From Lachnospira sp. UBA4346 (lineage in GTDB: Bacteria; Bacillota; Clostridia; Lachnospirales; Lachnospiraceae), in NCBI GenBank assembly GCA_002394205.1, contig DGTC01000006.1, forward strand, positions 78,787 to 142,786: a DNA stretch of 64,000 nucleotides, given 5' to 3'. Shown in pieces: positions 9,070-18,783 of the stretch. Within the stretch, counting starts at the first letter, position 1, and every line of letters begins with the position of its first letter. The notes under the pieces are model-generated. The model did not search any database. It was given only the letters and a program-made list of their open reading frames with translations, and was not told the DNA's origin. The position numbers were made by a program, and so were the translations under genes.

Positions 9070-12000
9070 TTATTTTGTAACTGTTACACCAACTGCTGTA
9101 CTTCTTGTAACTGTTCCAAGGCTGTCCTTTACATCTACATAGATATGTCTTGCGCCTTCTCCTGTTGCCTTCCATGTATATGTGTTCTTGCTGCTGTAGC
9201 CCTGTAACTGTGTCCAAGTCTTTGTTGCCGGGTTATACATTACATATCTGTATGTGTAATTTCCACTTCCCTTGCCGGCTGTTGCTGTGACGGTTACTGT
9301 CTTACCTGCTGCAACCTTTGATGTACTTACCTTTGCTGTTACGGTTGGCTTGCTTACGATTGTTACACCGTATACACTGCTTCTTGTTACAGTTCCGTTG
9401 CTATCCTTTACTTCTACATACAGATGTCTGGCTCCTGTTCCGGTTACTGTCCATGTATATGTATTCTTAGCTCCGAATGGCTGTAACTGTGTCCATACCT
9501 TTGTTTCAGGGTTATACATGATATATCTGTATGTATACTTTCCGCTTCCCTGGCTTGCTGTTGCTGTAATTGTTACCTTACCGCCTGTTGCTACCTTTGA
9601 TGCACTGTATTTTGCTGTAAGTGTTGGTCTTGTTACCACTGTTACACCAAATGCTGCACTTCTTGTTACTGTTCCAAGGCTGTCCTTTACATCTACATAA
9701 ATATGTCTTGCGCCTGTTCCGGTTGCAGTCCATACATATGTGTTCTTTGTGCTGTAACCCTGTAATTCTGACCAAGCCTTTGTTGTTGGGTTGTACATTA
9801 CATATCTGTATGTGTAATTTCCACTTCCCTGACTTGCTGTTGCTGTGACTGTTACTGTATTTCCTGCTACTACCTTTGATGTGCTTGCCTTTACTGTTAC
9901 TGCCGGCTTGCTTACGATTGTTACACCGTATGCATTGCTTCTTGTTACAGTTCCGTTGCTATCCTTAACTTCTGCATACAGATGTCTGGCTCCTGTTCCG
10001 GTCGCTGTCCATGTATATGTATTCTTTGTTCCGAATGGCTGTAACTGTGTCCAAGCCTTTGTTGCCGGATTATACATGATATATCTGTATGTATAACTTC
10101 CGCTTCCCTGGCTTGCTGTTGCTGTAATTGTTACCTTACCGCCTGTTGCTACCTTTGATGCACTAACCTTTGTTGTGAGTGTCGGTCTTGTTGTAACTGT
10201 TACACCAAATGCCTTGCTTCTTGCAACTGTTCCGTTACCATCTTTTACTTCTACGTAAAGATGTCTGGCTCCTGTTCCGGTTGCTGTCCATGTATATGTA
10301 TTCTTTGTTCCGAATGGCTGTAACTGTGTCCAAGCCTTTGTTGTTGGATTGTATAATAAATATCTGTATGTATACGCTCCATCACCACCATTCGCAGTGC
10401 CTGTAACTGTAACCTTATTACCTGCTACAACCTTAGATGTACTTCCCTTTGCTGCTACTGTCAATGGATCTACAACTGGTTCTGGATCTACTGGTGTTAC
10501 AGTTGCTCCATACATTGCAGCCTTCACTGTTGCATAATCATAATCACCGAAGATATTTTCTGCTGTATAAGCCTTAGCCTGTGCCTGTGAAAGTAATGGT
10601 CTGTCAGCGTTTAAGACATATCCTGGTCCGTATGAACCGAACTCTGCGAATCTTGCTTTCTTATAGCTGTTACCACTCATATCACCATATCCAACTGGCT
10701 GAATTGCTCTACCAAGATAACAGTTAATAAATGTTGTTGAATCATCAGCACCCCATGGACGAGCCATTCTGTAAGCACCATCTTTTACACCATCTTCTGC
10801 AAGGAATCTACATCCAATGAATGTATATCCATAAGGTGTAGAAGCATATGTTCTACCAGCTGTAAATACACCATCATTCTTATATGATGTATATCTTGCT
10901 ACAATATCACAGTCATTGAATACAGATGTACCGGCACCGTAGATAAAGTCTACATTACCTGTGATATAACACTTGTCAAAGTACTGTCTTGTTACTTCAT
11001 AGTTACCCGTTGCATCTTTGATTCTTGAATCTGTAAGAAGGGTATCCTGGTAACCGATTAATCTTACATTTACACATAATGTCTTATCAGCTACGATACA
11101 TAATGCATCTGCCTGCTGGTCATTGCCATTTGAATATGCGTAAGAGTTTTCAATTGTAAGATTCTCTGCTGTGAATCCGTCTGCTGTGTATTCTACATAC
11201 ATTGCATTACGATTCCACATGCTGTTTGCATTGCCATTTGCAACACATACTGCGTAGAACAGATGTGTCTTTTCTGCATCTTCACCTAATAAACTTACAT
11301 AAGGAGCTGTTACTTCTACACGCTCTTCATATTCGCCATTCTTAATGAAGATTACCTTAGCTTCTGCATTATCTGCAGGAACTGCACTTACTGCTGCCTG
11401 TACTGTCTTATATGTTGGGTAACCATCTGTTACATCACCATCATTTCCTGTAAAGGCACTATCAACAACGATGTCAATTTCAGGATTGCTTACGAAGTTG
11501 AAAATCTTTCTTGTTGTGTTGTTATCCTTATCTGTGAATAAGAACTCAACATCATTTCTACCCTGCTTCAAATCATTGAAAGCAAATGTAGCTTTTTCAT
11601 TGGCTGTGATTGCCTTTGTTTCTGTAACTGCACCATTTAAAGATGCCTTTACTGTAACATCTTCATCTGTATGAAGTGTTACACTTGCAGTTGTATCAAA
11701 GATTGTATCATTAGACTTCTCATCTACTGTAACCTTTGTTGCTGCATTTTCGTATACATATGCTCCTGTATGACCGTCAGATGTAAGTACCTGAACTGTC
11801 TCAGAAGGATTTGATGTATTGTTATCATTCTTTGCGATGACGTAGTAATAGTATGGTTCTTCTTCAACTACATCTGTATCTGTCCAAGCTGTATCAGCTG
11901 TCGTCTTTGCAACTGTTGCTGTTCCGTCTGAACCTAACTTCTTGTATACATCATAAGATGTTGCACCTTCGACTGCTGTCCATGTAAGTGCGACTTCTTT

Positions 12001-15000
12001 TGATGTTCCTGCTGCTGTAATTACTGTTCTATTAAGTGGTGTCTGATAGCTAACTGCTGTTGTTTCAACTGGTGTACCGAGTGTATCTCCACCAACTGGT
12101 ACTACCTTGAATGCATAAGTGCCATCACCATTCATTGCCTTGTATGTGAATGAATTAACCTTTGTATCGCCAGCCTTAACGAATTCGCCGCCGTCCTTTG
12201 ATACATATACGTTATACTTCACATTACCTGAGCCTTCTGCTGTCACATCCCAGTTCACTGCGATAGATTCTCTGTCATCTGCTACTGTTGCTGTTGCATT
12301 TGCGATTTCCGGTGCTACACCAACTGCGATGTAGTAATCATTCATATCATAAATGATGTTGCCATCTTCATCTTTTACTGTAACATTTGAAATATCTGTT
12401 ACAATACCTGAGAATGCAAAACCATAACGAACTGTTTTTCCAGCTCCAAGTTCTGCTACTACATTCGCATAATCAATTACACCATTATCAATCAACTTCT
12501 CGCCAGCTGCTGATGTAACACTTGCTGTACCTGTTGCTCCATTCTTTGTATAAGAAATAGTATATGACTGTGGTGACTGCTCTGTTAAATTTGTTAACGT
12601 AGCTGTCTTCGGATCTCCTGTATTACCGACCTTTACACCTGTACTAAATGAATGTTGGAAAAGAGCCTTCTTCTGATAATGAATTGCATCATGATAAATT
12701 GGGCTTCCTGGTACTGCTACAAACTGTCCCATTGCAAGACCCTGCTTATCTGTACCTGAGTCAACCGAAATCAGTGATACATCTGCTGAAATTGTAAGGT
12801 TCTTATTTGTTGCTGGGAATAACCAAAAATCAACACTCTTATCTTCTCTGATATTACCCTTATTGTCTGCATCTCTCTTATGAGTAACCTTTAAGATGTT
12901 GCCATCTACAACTGTACTCATGCTTGTTCCTGCTGCATATACACCTGAATAATCCTTACTTGAAGAGAATTCTGGAAGGAATTCGCCCATTTCTGAGTCA
13001 AAGATAATCTTGCTTACCTTTGTTCCATCAACATCATACTTTGATGTAACCTTAACATCGCTAAATTCAGCTGTTGTTCCTGCTGTTGCAAAGAAACCAA
13101 CTGTCTTTGCAGCTAATCCTGTTACTTTTGAAGCATTAACTACTGCATCACTAAAGTCTGGCTTTGTTGCTGCATAGTACTTAAATCCACCGTTTACAAC
13201 TTCAATCTTAATATAGATACTTTCTGAAGCTGGTGTTACAGCTGAATTAATCTGTCCTGCACCACCACCGGCATTCTCGCCATGGTTACCGGCACGAACC
13301 TCTTTATTGCTCATATCTGCATATACAGCACCTGTTGCACTTGATACTTCATCTGCTGTATTACGAAGCATGATACCAGCCTGTCCTGAACCGGTTACCT
13401 TCATCTTTGCTGTTAATGTGATATTTTCTTTTGCTGTAACGTATGCATAATAGAAATCATCTACTCCGCCGTCCTTATCGAACTTTGTACCTGCACCGTT
13501 TACAGTAACTGTCTTTGTTGCCTTATCATATGAATAGGAACCCTTGTCTGTATGCGTACCAATTTCTGATTCCTTCCATACTGTATCCAATGCCTTAGGT
13601 TCTTCCGGCTGAACCGGCTCATCCGGCTCTTCGATGACTGCATTTACATATGCACCAACGTTTTCGCCTAATGCCTGCTTACCTTCTTCTGAGATTGCAA
13701 GTAAACCGTTCATATTAACTGTGTTATCTGCATTTCTTGTTACAGGAGCCTTTGCATATGTACGTGTTGCATAGTCCATTCCTGTATCAATCGATTCGAA
13801 GTATGATGGCTTAATCTCTGCTGCACTGTTGTGTGCTGTCGTACCATCGTAGTTCCAATAGTAATCAGTTGCCTGATATACCTTTGTCTCATCCTGTGTT
13901 CCTCTTAACTTAAATGTTTCATTCACATTAGTAAACTGTGTTCTGTATGAAAGAATACCTGTTGCACTGAAATCTGTGTTTGCAGCATCATTTGTATACA
14001 ATGCTACGTTTGAAGCATAGTTGTTGAAGGATGTACTATTCTTAACCTGGATATCCGGACAGCTGTTACTGTCAATACCCTTAGACTTGTTATCAAATGC
14101 TACAGAGTTAATTAATGTATGGTAACCTGTGATACTAGAACCACCCATCTTGAAACCATTACCATTACCTGCATCTGTACCATCTTCTAAGTAACCATTT
14201 GCATAAGCAACACAGTTCTTTAATGTTACAGAACCGATAGGACCTGTTTCTGCCTTTGCGAATAAATCCCATCCATCATCTGCGTTGTTATGTGCGATAC
14301 AACCATCAAATACGTTGCCTTCACCGATTGTCAACTTTGCTGCGAAACCATCCGCATCTTCATAACCTGCATCTGCATTGCCATATGATGTACAATTTAA
14401 GATTAAGTTATTTGCCGGCCAGTCAGCCTTGCCATCTGTTACCATGTAACGGCTAATCTGAAGACCTGTGTTACCATTGTGGTATGTATGAAGGTTATCC
14501 AAAATACAGTTGCTGCCACCAAGACGGATACCGTCCTTAGAGTTTGCTGAATTTGTTACGTCTAAACCTTCAATATGCCAGTAGTCGCCGGCTACTACAA
14601 AACCTTCACAGTTCTTACCGAAGTCGAATACCGGACGTTCTGTGGCATCCTTTGCTGCTGTCATTGTAATCATCTTACCTTCTTCACCATCAACACCCGG
14701 CTGAATTGTGATTGTAGAAGTTAAGTTGTATGTTCCGCCTGCAAGATAGATTGTCTGTCCTGCCTTTGCAAAACTTGTTGCTGTGTATACATCAACCGGA
14801 TTTTCTTTTGTACCGTTTCCTGCTGATGTAGCATCTGGTGTTACATAAATATCACCATCTGTTAATGTACGATATTCTACTTCAAAACCAAATGTTGAAG
14901 CATCATATGAAGATAATTCTTCAAATTCCGAAGGCTTAAATGTCTTGTCCGGTGTCATATTGACTGTGAACTTATTTGTGCCTTCTGTTAATGTTGTAGC

Positions 15001-17184
15001 AAATGTATACTTCTTGCCGGCTTCTACTGTCTGGTCTGCAACTGTTGTACCATCTGCTGCTGTAATAACAACCTTACCATCTGCATTTGCTGTATACTTT
15101 AAGTCATAAGCTGCCTTGTTTGCAACTGTTGCTGAATATACCTGATATGAAGGTGTTACATATGTAATCGGTCTTTCTTCTGCATCTGCATCATCCTTCG
15201 GATCAACCAGCTTTAAGTTGATATTTGTTGCTGTTACTTTACATGTTCTTGAAGCAAAGATACCAACATATACGTTGTCCTTATCAAGCTGTTCAAGAGC
15301 TTCTGTATCATAATACTTCTTTGTAATCTTTTCTCCTTCCGGAGTTGTATAACTTACAAAATAACCTGTATTATTCTTCTGAATTTCTAACTTTAAGTCT
15401 GTAATTGGATTCTCAACTGTACCAGGAACTTCCGGTGCTGTTGCTGTCTTACCATTACCGATTAAGTTATATGTTCCAACACCCTTAACACCACAAGATG
15501 TATCAAGTGCTGTCATCTTTGTACTGAATATCTTATTTACTGCTGTTGAATCATTTGCAAGTAATAATGGAAGTAAGTCATTTGTAACATTCTTCTTTTC
15601 CTGTGAACCCACACCGATCTTCATTGTAATCTTGTCCGCTGTGGAATCGTCTGTTACCTTACCTTCTTTATCTGCAAAATATTCTACCTTTGTTGCTGTT
15701 GCCATATAAGAGTTGTTCCAGAAAATTGATGAATCACCATTTGTACCAACTCTATCTGCTGCCATAAGACCGAAGCCTTCCTGACCATTTGTTAATGTCC
15801 ACTGATCAATATGAACATCTGCTGAGAATGTAAAGTTCTTGTCAGCAGGTACTGCTGCATAATAGAAAGCAAGACCATCTGTTGACTTAGGAACCATCTT
15901 ACCCTTGCTGTTTAATTCCCAAACAGATACCTTACCGTCATTTGCATTGCCTTCATAACCGTTGTTCTTGGCATTTGTATCAACGCCTGAACCGAAAGCT
16001 GAAAATGACCATACCATCTGTTCTTCTTCTGTTGCTGTTGCTTCAATTGTTGCAGCGGATGTTTCTTCATCATTTCTTACTGCTGTCAACTTGAATGTAT
16101 ATCTTGTACCAACTGTAAGTCCAGATACTTCATATTCTGTACCTGTAACAAGCTGTGGCTCTGAATATGTATTACCATCTGTGCTGTAAGATACCTTATA
16201 ACCTGTTGCTTCCTTTGTAGCGTTCCAGATTAAGTTTACCTTACCGTTACCTTTGCTTGTTGCACTTGAAAATGTTGGTGCTGCAAGTGGAAGTACGAAA
16301 TCTGTGCTTGCGCTCTCACTTACTTTATCTTCTGATTCTGCTCTCTTTGCTGTTGCCACAAATGTATATGTACCAGATGCAGACGGCTTAAATGCTACGC
16401 TTCCACCCTGTCCATCTAATGCATATGACTTTGTATCTACAACACCGGTCGCATCTGACATTGTAACTTCAACTGTATCAGCACCGTCATAACCTACAAC
16501 ACCTGTAAATGGAACTGTTACTGTACCATTCTCAGACGTAATATTACCGATTACCGGAGCTGCTACGCCAGACCAATCCGCTCTAGGAGCTCTTTCTCCA
16601 CTAGATACCTGTGTTGTTTCAACAGATAAAATACGGAATCCTCTCTTATGATTCACTCCGTCATAATCTACCGGTACCTGAATTGTATAAGTATCAGCCG
16701 GAAGTCCTGTAATCTTAACCTCTGTTGCAGGTGATGTACCTACTACATTGTATGTACCTTCTCCCATCTTTTCATGTGCAGAATTATATACTGCTAACTC
16801 AGATGTGTTAGAGCCTCCTGTACTTGTTGCTGAAATTTTAACATCAGCTGAACCAGTTACTGTAAACTGAAATCTGCCGCCATCTGAAAAACTGCCTGCT
16901 GTTGGCAGTCCCAGTTCTAACGACATTACTGATGTACTGTTTCCTCTTGTTCCTTTGCCTATTAACGTATAATAGCCACTTGTACCATATTTACCTTCGG
17001 CAATTGTACCTTTTGTGGCTGCGCTCGTAATTGCATTTTCTGATGCTGCATTAAATGTAAACACTTCTACATTTGCATCTGCTGCACGTACTGACAGTGC
17101 AGTCCAATCTGCCGGCATCATACCGATAACCATCAGAAATGCAAGTACCAAGGACATCATTCGTTTGCCCTTTTTGACTCTCAT
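9070..17184 (-). CDS. Giant secreted PL9-type pectate lyase - pectinesterase with C-terminal repeats
   Basis: A 2704-aa protein combining a lyase and an esterase for pectin. A signal peptide (MRVKKGKRMMSLVLAFLMV) ends near residue 34. A beta-sandwich-like region (~36-195) and an FN3-like domain (~298-385) precede a concanavalin-like region (~388-690). The PL9 beta-helix lies at ~776-1150, shown by DADGFAAKLTIGEGN and DDGWDLF, which are typical of PL9. Two more beta-sandwich regions (~1198-1620) and FN3-like domains (~1620-1800) follow. The pectinesterase domain (~1903-2215) has IGYQDTL, NVDFIYG and RPWG. Five ~92-aa repeats end the protein. De-esterified galacturonan made by one half is the usual substrate of the other half. 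The SD AAGGAGGAAAAG fixes the start. An AraC-type regulator is divergent upstream. Confidence 0.88.
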   Translation of the reverse strand: MRVKKGKRMMSLVLAFLMVIGMMPADWTALSVRAADANVEVFTFNAASENAITSAATKGTIAEGKYGTSGYYTLIGKGTRGNSTSVMSLELGLPTAGSFSDGGRFQFTVTGSADVKISATSTGGSNTSELAVYNSAHEKMGEGTYNVVGTSPATEVKITGLPADTYTIQVPVDYDGVNHKRGFRILSVETTQVSSGERAPRADWSGVAAPVIGNITSENGTVTVPFTGVVGYDGADTVEVTMSDATGVVDTKSYALDGQGGSVAFKPSASGTYTFVATAKRAESEDKVSESASTDFVLPLAAPTFSSATSKGNGKVNLIWNATKEATGYKVSYSTDGNTYSEPQLVTGTEYEVSGLTVGTRYTFKLTAVRNDEETSAATIEATATEEEQMVWSFSAFGSGVDTNAKNNGYEGNANDGKVSVWELNSKGKMVPKSTDGLAFYYAAVPADKNFTFSADVHIDQWTLTNGQEGFGLMAADRVGTNGDSSIFWNNSYMATATKVEYFADKEGKVTDDSTADKITMKIGVGSQEKKNVTNDLLPLLLANDSTAVNKIFSTKMTALDTSCGVKGVGTYNLIGNGKTATAPEVPGTVENPITDLKLEIQKNNTGYFVSYTTPEGEKITKKYYDTEALEQLDKDNVYVGIFASRTCKVTATNINLKLVDPKDDADAEERPITYVTPSYQVYSATVANKAAYDLKYTANADGKVVITAADGTTVADQTVEAGKKYTFATTLTEGTNKFTVNMTPDKTFKPSEFEELSSYDASTFGFEVEYRTLTDGDIYVTPDATSAGNGTKENPVDVYTATSFAKAGQTIYLAGGTYNLTSTITIQPGVDGEEGKMITMTAAKDATERPVFDFGKNCEGFVVAGDYWHIEGLDVTNSANSKDGIRLGGSNCILDNLHTYHNGNTGLQISRYMVTDGKADWPANNLILNCTSYGNADAGYEDADGFAAKLTIGEGNVFDGCIAHNNADDGWDLFAKAETGPIGSVTLKNCVAYANGYLEDGTDAGNGNGFKMGGSSITGYHTLINSVAFDNKSKGIDSNSCPDIQVKNSTSFNNYASNVALYTNDAANTDFSATGILSYRTQFTNVNETFKLRGTQDETKVYQATDYYWNYDGTTAHNSAAEIKPSYFESIDTGMDYATRTYAKAPVTRNADNTVNMNGLLAISEEGKQALGENVGAYVNAVIEEPDEPVQPEEPKALDTVWKESEIGTHTDKGSYSYDKATKTVTVNGAGTKFDKDGGVDDFYYAYVTAKENITLTAKMKVTGSGQAGIMLRNTADEVSSATGAVYADMSNKEVRAGNHGENAGGGAGQINSAVTPASESIYIKIEVVNGGFKYYAATKPDFSDAVVNASKVTGLAAKTVGFFATAGTTAEFSDVKVTSKYDVDGTKVSKIIFDSEMGEFLPEFSSSKDYSGVYAAGTSMSTVVDGNILKVTHKRDADNKGNIREDKSVDFWLFPATNKNLTISADVSLISVDSGTDKQGLAMGQFVAVPGSPIYHDAIHYQKKALFQHSFSTGVKVGNTGDPKTATLTNLTEQSPQSYTISYTKNGATGTASVTSAAGEKLIDNGVIDYANVVAELGAGKTVRYGFAFSGIVTDISNVTVKDEDGNIIYDMNDYYIAVGVAPEIANATATVADDRESIAVNWDVTAEGSGNVKYNVYVSKDGGEFVKAGDTKVNSFTYKAMNGDGTYAFKVVPVGGDTLGTPVETTAVSYQTPLNRTVITAAGTSKEVALTWTAVEGATSYDVYKKLGSDGTATVAKTTADTAWTDTDVVEEEPYYYYVIAKNDNNTSNPSETVQVLTSDGHTGAYVYENAATKVTVDEKSNDTIFDTTASVTLHTDEDVTVKASLNGAVTETKAITANEKATFAFNDLKQGRNDVEFLFTDKDNNTTRKIFNFVSNPEIDIVVDSAFTGNDGDVTDGYPTYKTVQAAVSAVPADNAEAKVIFIKNGEYEERVEVTAPYVSLLGEDAEKTHLFYAVCVANGNANSMWNRNAMYVEYTADGFTAENLTIENSYAYSNGNDQQADALCIVADKTLCVNVRLIGYQDTLLTDSRIKDATGNYEVTRQYFDKCYITGNVDFIYGAGTSVFNDCDIVARYTSYKNDGVFTAGRTYASTPYGYTFIGCRFLAEDGVKDGAYRMARPWGADDSTTFINCYLGRAIQPVGYGDMSGNSYKKARFAEFGSYGPGYVLNADRPLLSQAQAKAYTAENIFGDYDYATVKAAMYGATVTPVDPEPVVDPLTVAAKGSTSKVVAGNKVTVTGTANGGDGAYTYRYLLYNPTTKAWTQLQPFGTKNTYTWTATGTGARHLYVEVKDGNGTVARSKAFGVTVTTRPTLTTKVSASKVATGGKVTITATASQGSGSYTYRYIMYNPATKAWTQLQPFGTKNTYTWTATGTGARHLYAEVKDSNGTVTRSNAYGVTIVSKPAVTVKASTSKVVAGNTVTVTATASQGSGNYTYRYVMYNPTTKAWSELQGYSTKNTYVWTATGTGARHIYVDVKDSLGTVTRSAAFGVTVVTRPTLTAKYSASKVATGGKVTITATASQGSGKYTYRYIMYNPETKVWTQLQPFGAKNTYTWTVTGTGARHLYVEVKDSNGTVTRSSVYGVTIVSKPTVTAKVSTSKVAAGKTVTVTATAGKGSGNYTYRYVMYNPATKTWTQLQGYSSKNTYTWKATGEGARHIYVDVKDSLGTVTRSTAVGVTVTK
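9079..10455 (-). repeat. Five in-frame ~276-bp repeats encoding the C-terminal domains of the 2704-aa protein
   Basis: These units are the same family as at 1436-2815, with the same alternation of TQLQ/HLYVEVKD and SELQ/HIYVDVKD types. Direct repeats of high identity 7.6 kb apart could recombine between the two genes. Confidence 0.85.
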
Positions 17185-17410
17185 AGACTTTTCCTCCTTT
17201 TCCTATCCAGTCTTACGACCTAGTACCGTTAGACTATCATAAAATTTTTATAAACACTACCTATTTTTTGTTATGCATTTTTAATATTACTGTTATTTTG
17301 ATGATATTCCTGTTCAAAATGTTACTTTTGACATAAAATGTATTGTATTTTTGTTAAAAATGCACTATTATTGTTACATATATAAATTCAATCATTGGAG
17401 GGATATTACT
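17185..17410. promoter_or_regulatory. Divergent promoter region between the PL9 gene and the AraC-type regulator
   Basis: This ~225-bp AT-rich spacer separates two divergent genes. A perfect TTGACA on the + strand (17328-17333) could serve the regulator, but the -10 at correct spacing is weak. On the minus strand a TATGAT-like box lies ~40 bp upstream of the lyase SD. The arrangement suggests regulation of the lyase by the divergent protein; this is inference. Confidence 0.4.
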
Positions 17411-18265
17411 TTGAATTTTTTATCTCGATTTGAAATATCTCAGCAGACACATACGCAAAGTTATAGTATGCATTCTGCACACGAACATTCTTACTATGAA
17501 ATGTATTATTTAATGAATGGTACATGTGATTTTACAATAGAAGATCATACATACCGCCTTGATAAAGGAACCATTCTGTTTGTTCCCATGAATGTATTAC
17601 ACAAGACAACTTATATAGAATCCGAAACGCATGAGCGTGCCTATATTGAATTTACTTTAGATTATGCATCAGACATCGTGGAAGTCATTGGATTAAAGCA
17701 GTTTCGTCATAAATTAAAAGATTTTATCTTCCGAATTCCACCGGAACTAGAACAGCGTGTTCAGCAAATTTTGTTTCACATTCAGGCCGAACACAACGGA
17801 GCTTCTGTTTACGCCAAATGCTCACAGAAATTATATTTTCAGCAGCTATTGCTTTTATTGTTTACACAAGCCGAAAACTTTCCTATTTATATGGGACTTA
17901 CCGGACTTCCGGCCGCACAATCATCCCTTACGTCAAATGATGCGATTTCACAGGCAATGGATTATATCAACCACAATTTTTCTAAAAATCTTTCTCTGTC
18001 AGACGTAGCTTCTTATGTACACTTAAATGCTTCGTACTTTTCTAAGAAGTTCAAAGCTGAAAACGGATTCGGATTTAAAGATTATTTAAACACGGTACGG
18101 ATTAACCACTCAGAAAAGCTATTACTAGAAACCAATAAAACCATTACGGAAATCGCTTTTGAATGTGGGTATGATAACAGCAATTATTTCGGAGATGCTT
18201 TTAAACACTTAAATCACGTATCTCCATCTACATTCCGAAAGCTCAAAGGTAATTTACAGGGGTAA
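17411..18265 (+). CDS. AraC-family transcriptional regulator
   Basis: A 284-aa regulator. The N-terminal part has a cupin-like ligand domain (HSAHEHSYYEMYYLMNGTCD and ILFVPMNVLH). The last ~100 residues form the AraC double helix-turn-helix, with LSLSDVASYVHLNASYFSKK and ITEIAFECGYDNSNYFGDAF. The TTG at 17411 is chosen because GGAGGG lies 8 bp upstream; an earlier TTG (17351) and ATG (17360) lack an SD. It is divergent from the PL9-pectinesterase gene, so control of the pectin genes by a sugar effector is likely but inferred. A terminator follows at 18335. Confidence 0.88.
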   Translation: MNFLSRFEISQQTHTQSYSMHSAHEHSYYEMYYLMNGTCDFTIEDHTYRLDKGTILFVPMNVLHKTTYIESETHERAYIEFTLDYASDIVEVIGLKQFRHKLKDFIFRIPPELEQRVQQILFHIQAEHNGASVYAKCSQKLYFQQLLLLLFTQAENFPIYMGLTGLPAAQSSLTSNDAISQAMDYINHNFSKNLSLSDVASYVHLNASYFSKKFKAENGFGFKDYLNTVRINHSEKLLLETNKTITEIAFECGYDNSNYFGDAFKHLNHVSPSTFRKLKGNLQG

Positions 18266-18304
18266 TTTTATAATTATACTTTGATAACATTGATATAGAA
18301 GAAA

Positions 18305-18324
18305 CACTTTTTGACACCCGAATC
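18305..18324 (-). repeat. Copy 2 of the terminator-linked intergenic motif
   Basis: Read on the minus strand: GATTCGGGTGTCAAAAAGTG. It begins 11 bp past the terminator stem at 18335-18367, in the same position and orientation as the copies at 8903 and 57523. Confidence 0.6.
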
Positions 18325-18334
18325 AAGATACAAA

Positions 18335-18367
18335 AAGAAGGTATTTCTGCAATCGAAATACCTTCTT
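18335..18367 (-). terminator. Terminator of spoVG, possibly bidirectional
   Basis: A 13-bp perfect stem (AAGAAGGTATTTC with its complement) with a 7-nt loop. On the minus strand it is followed by TTTTTGTATC, so it mainly serves spoVG; it also lies ~70 bp after the AraC-type gene. Confidence 0.8.
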
Positions 18368-18424
18368 GAACCCTTTATTTGTGTTTTATAAAAATATAGT
18401 CAACGACATATTCTTAACAAAAAT

Positions 18425-18694
18425 CTATTCTTCTACAACATCCTCAGCTTCTTCATAAGCCTTTAATACGATAGACTGAATTCCATCTCTTGTCTCTGTA
18501 TTAATCGGATGTGCAATATCACGATATTCGCCATCTGATGACTTTCTGCTTGGCATTGCGATAAATAGTCCTTTTTCTCCTTCAATAACTTTAATGTCAT
18601 GTACGACAAAAGCATCGTCAATTGTAATTGATACAACTGCCTTCATCTTACCTTCCTTTGTAATCTTTCTTACGCGCACATCTGTAATGTTCAT
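18425..18694 (-). CDS. spoVG: SpoVG family RNA-binding regulator
   Basis: An 89-aa SpoVG homologue starting MNITDVRVRKI; the family is a small nucleic-acid-binding regulator of sporulation, septation and virulence genes. Family hallmarks are DVRVRKI near the start, VVHDIKVIEGEKGLFIAMPS in the middle and YRDIAHPI near the end. The ATG at 18694 is preferred over an upstream in-frame start because AAGGGG lies 6 bp upstream. It lies 90 bp downstream of glgD on the same strand and may share its transcript. Length is normal for the family. Confidence 0.93.
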   Translation of the reverse strand: MNITDVRVRKITKEGKMKAVVSITIDDAFVVHDIKVIEGEKGLFIAMPSRKSSDGEYRDIAHPINTETRDGIQSIVLKAYEEAEDVVEE

Positions 18695-18783
18695 AAGCAC
18701 CCCTTCTGCTGACTCTTCAGCGATCACTCTTTTTGTAAATATAGCAGAACGATTGAATCGTTTTACCCTTTTTCATAGCTCTT

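Noticed and set aside
9272..9700. Long + strand frame of 142 codons opposite the C-terminal repeats
   Set aside because: It is antisense to a clear repeat-coding gene and arises because the repeats share codon patterns; similar frames occur opposite each repeat. No SD.
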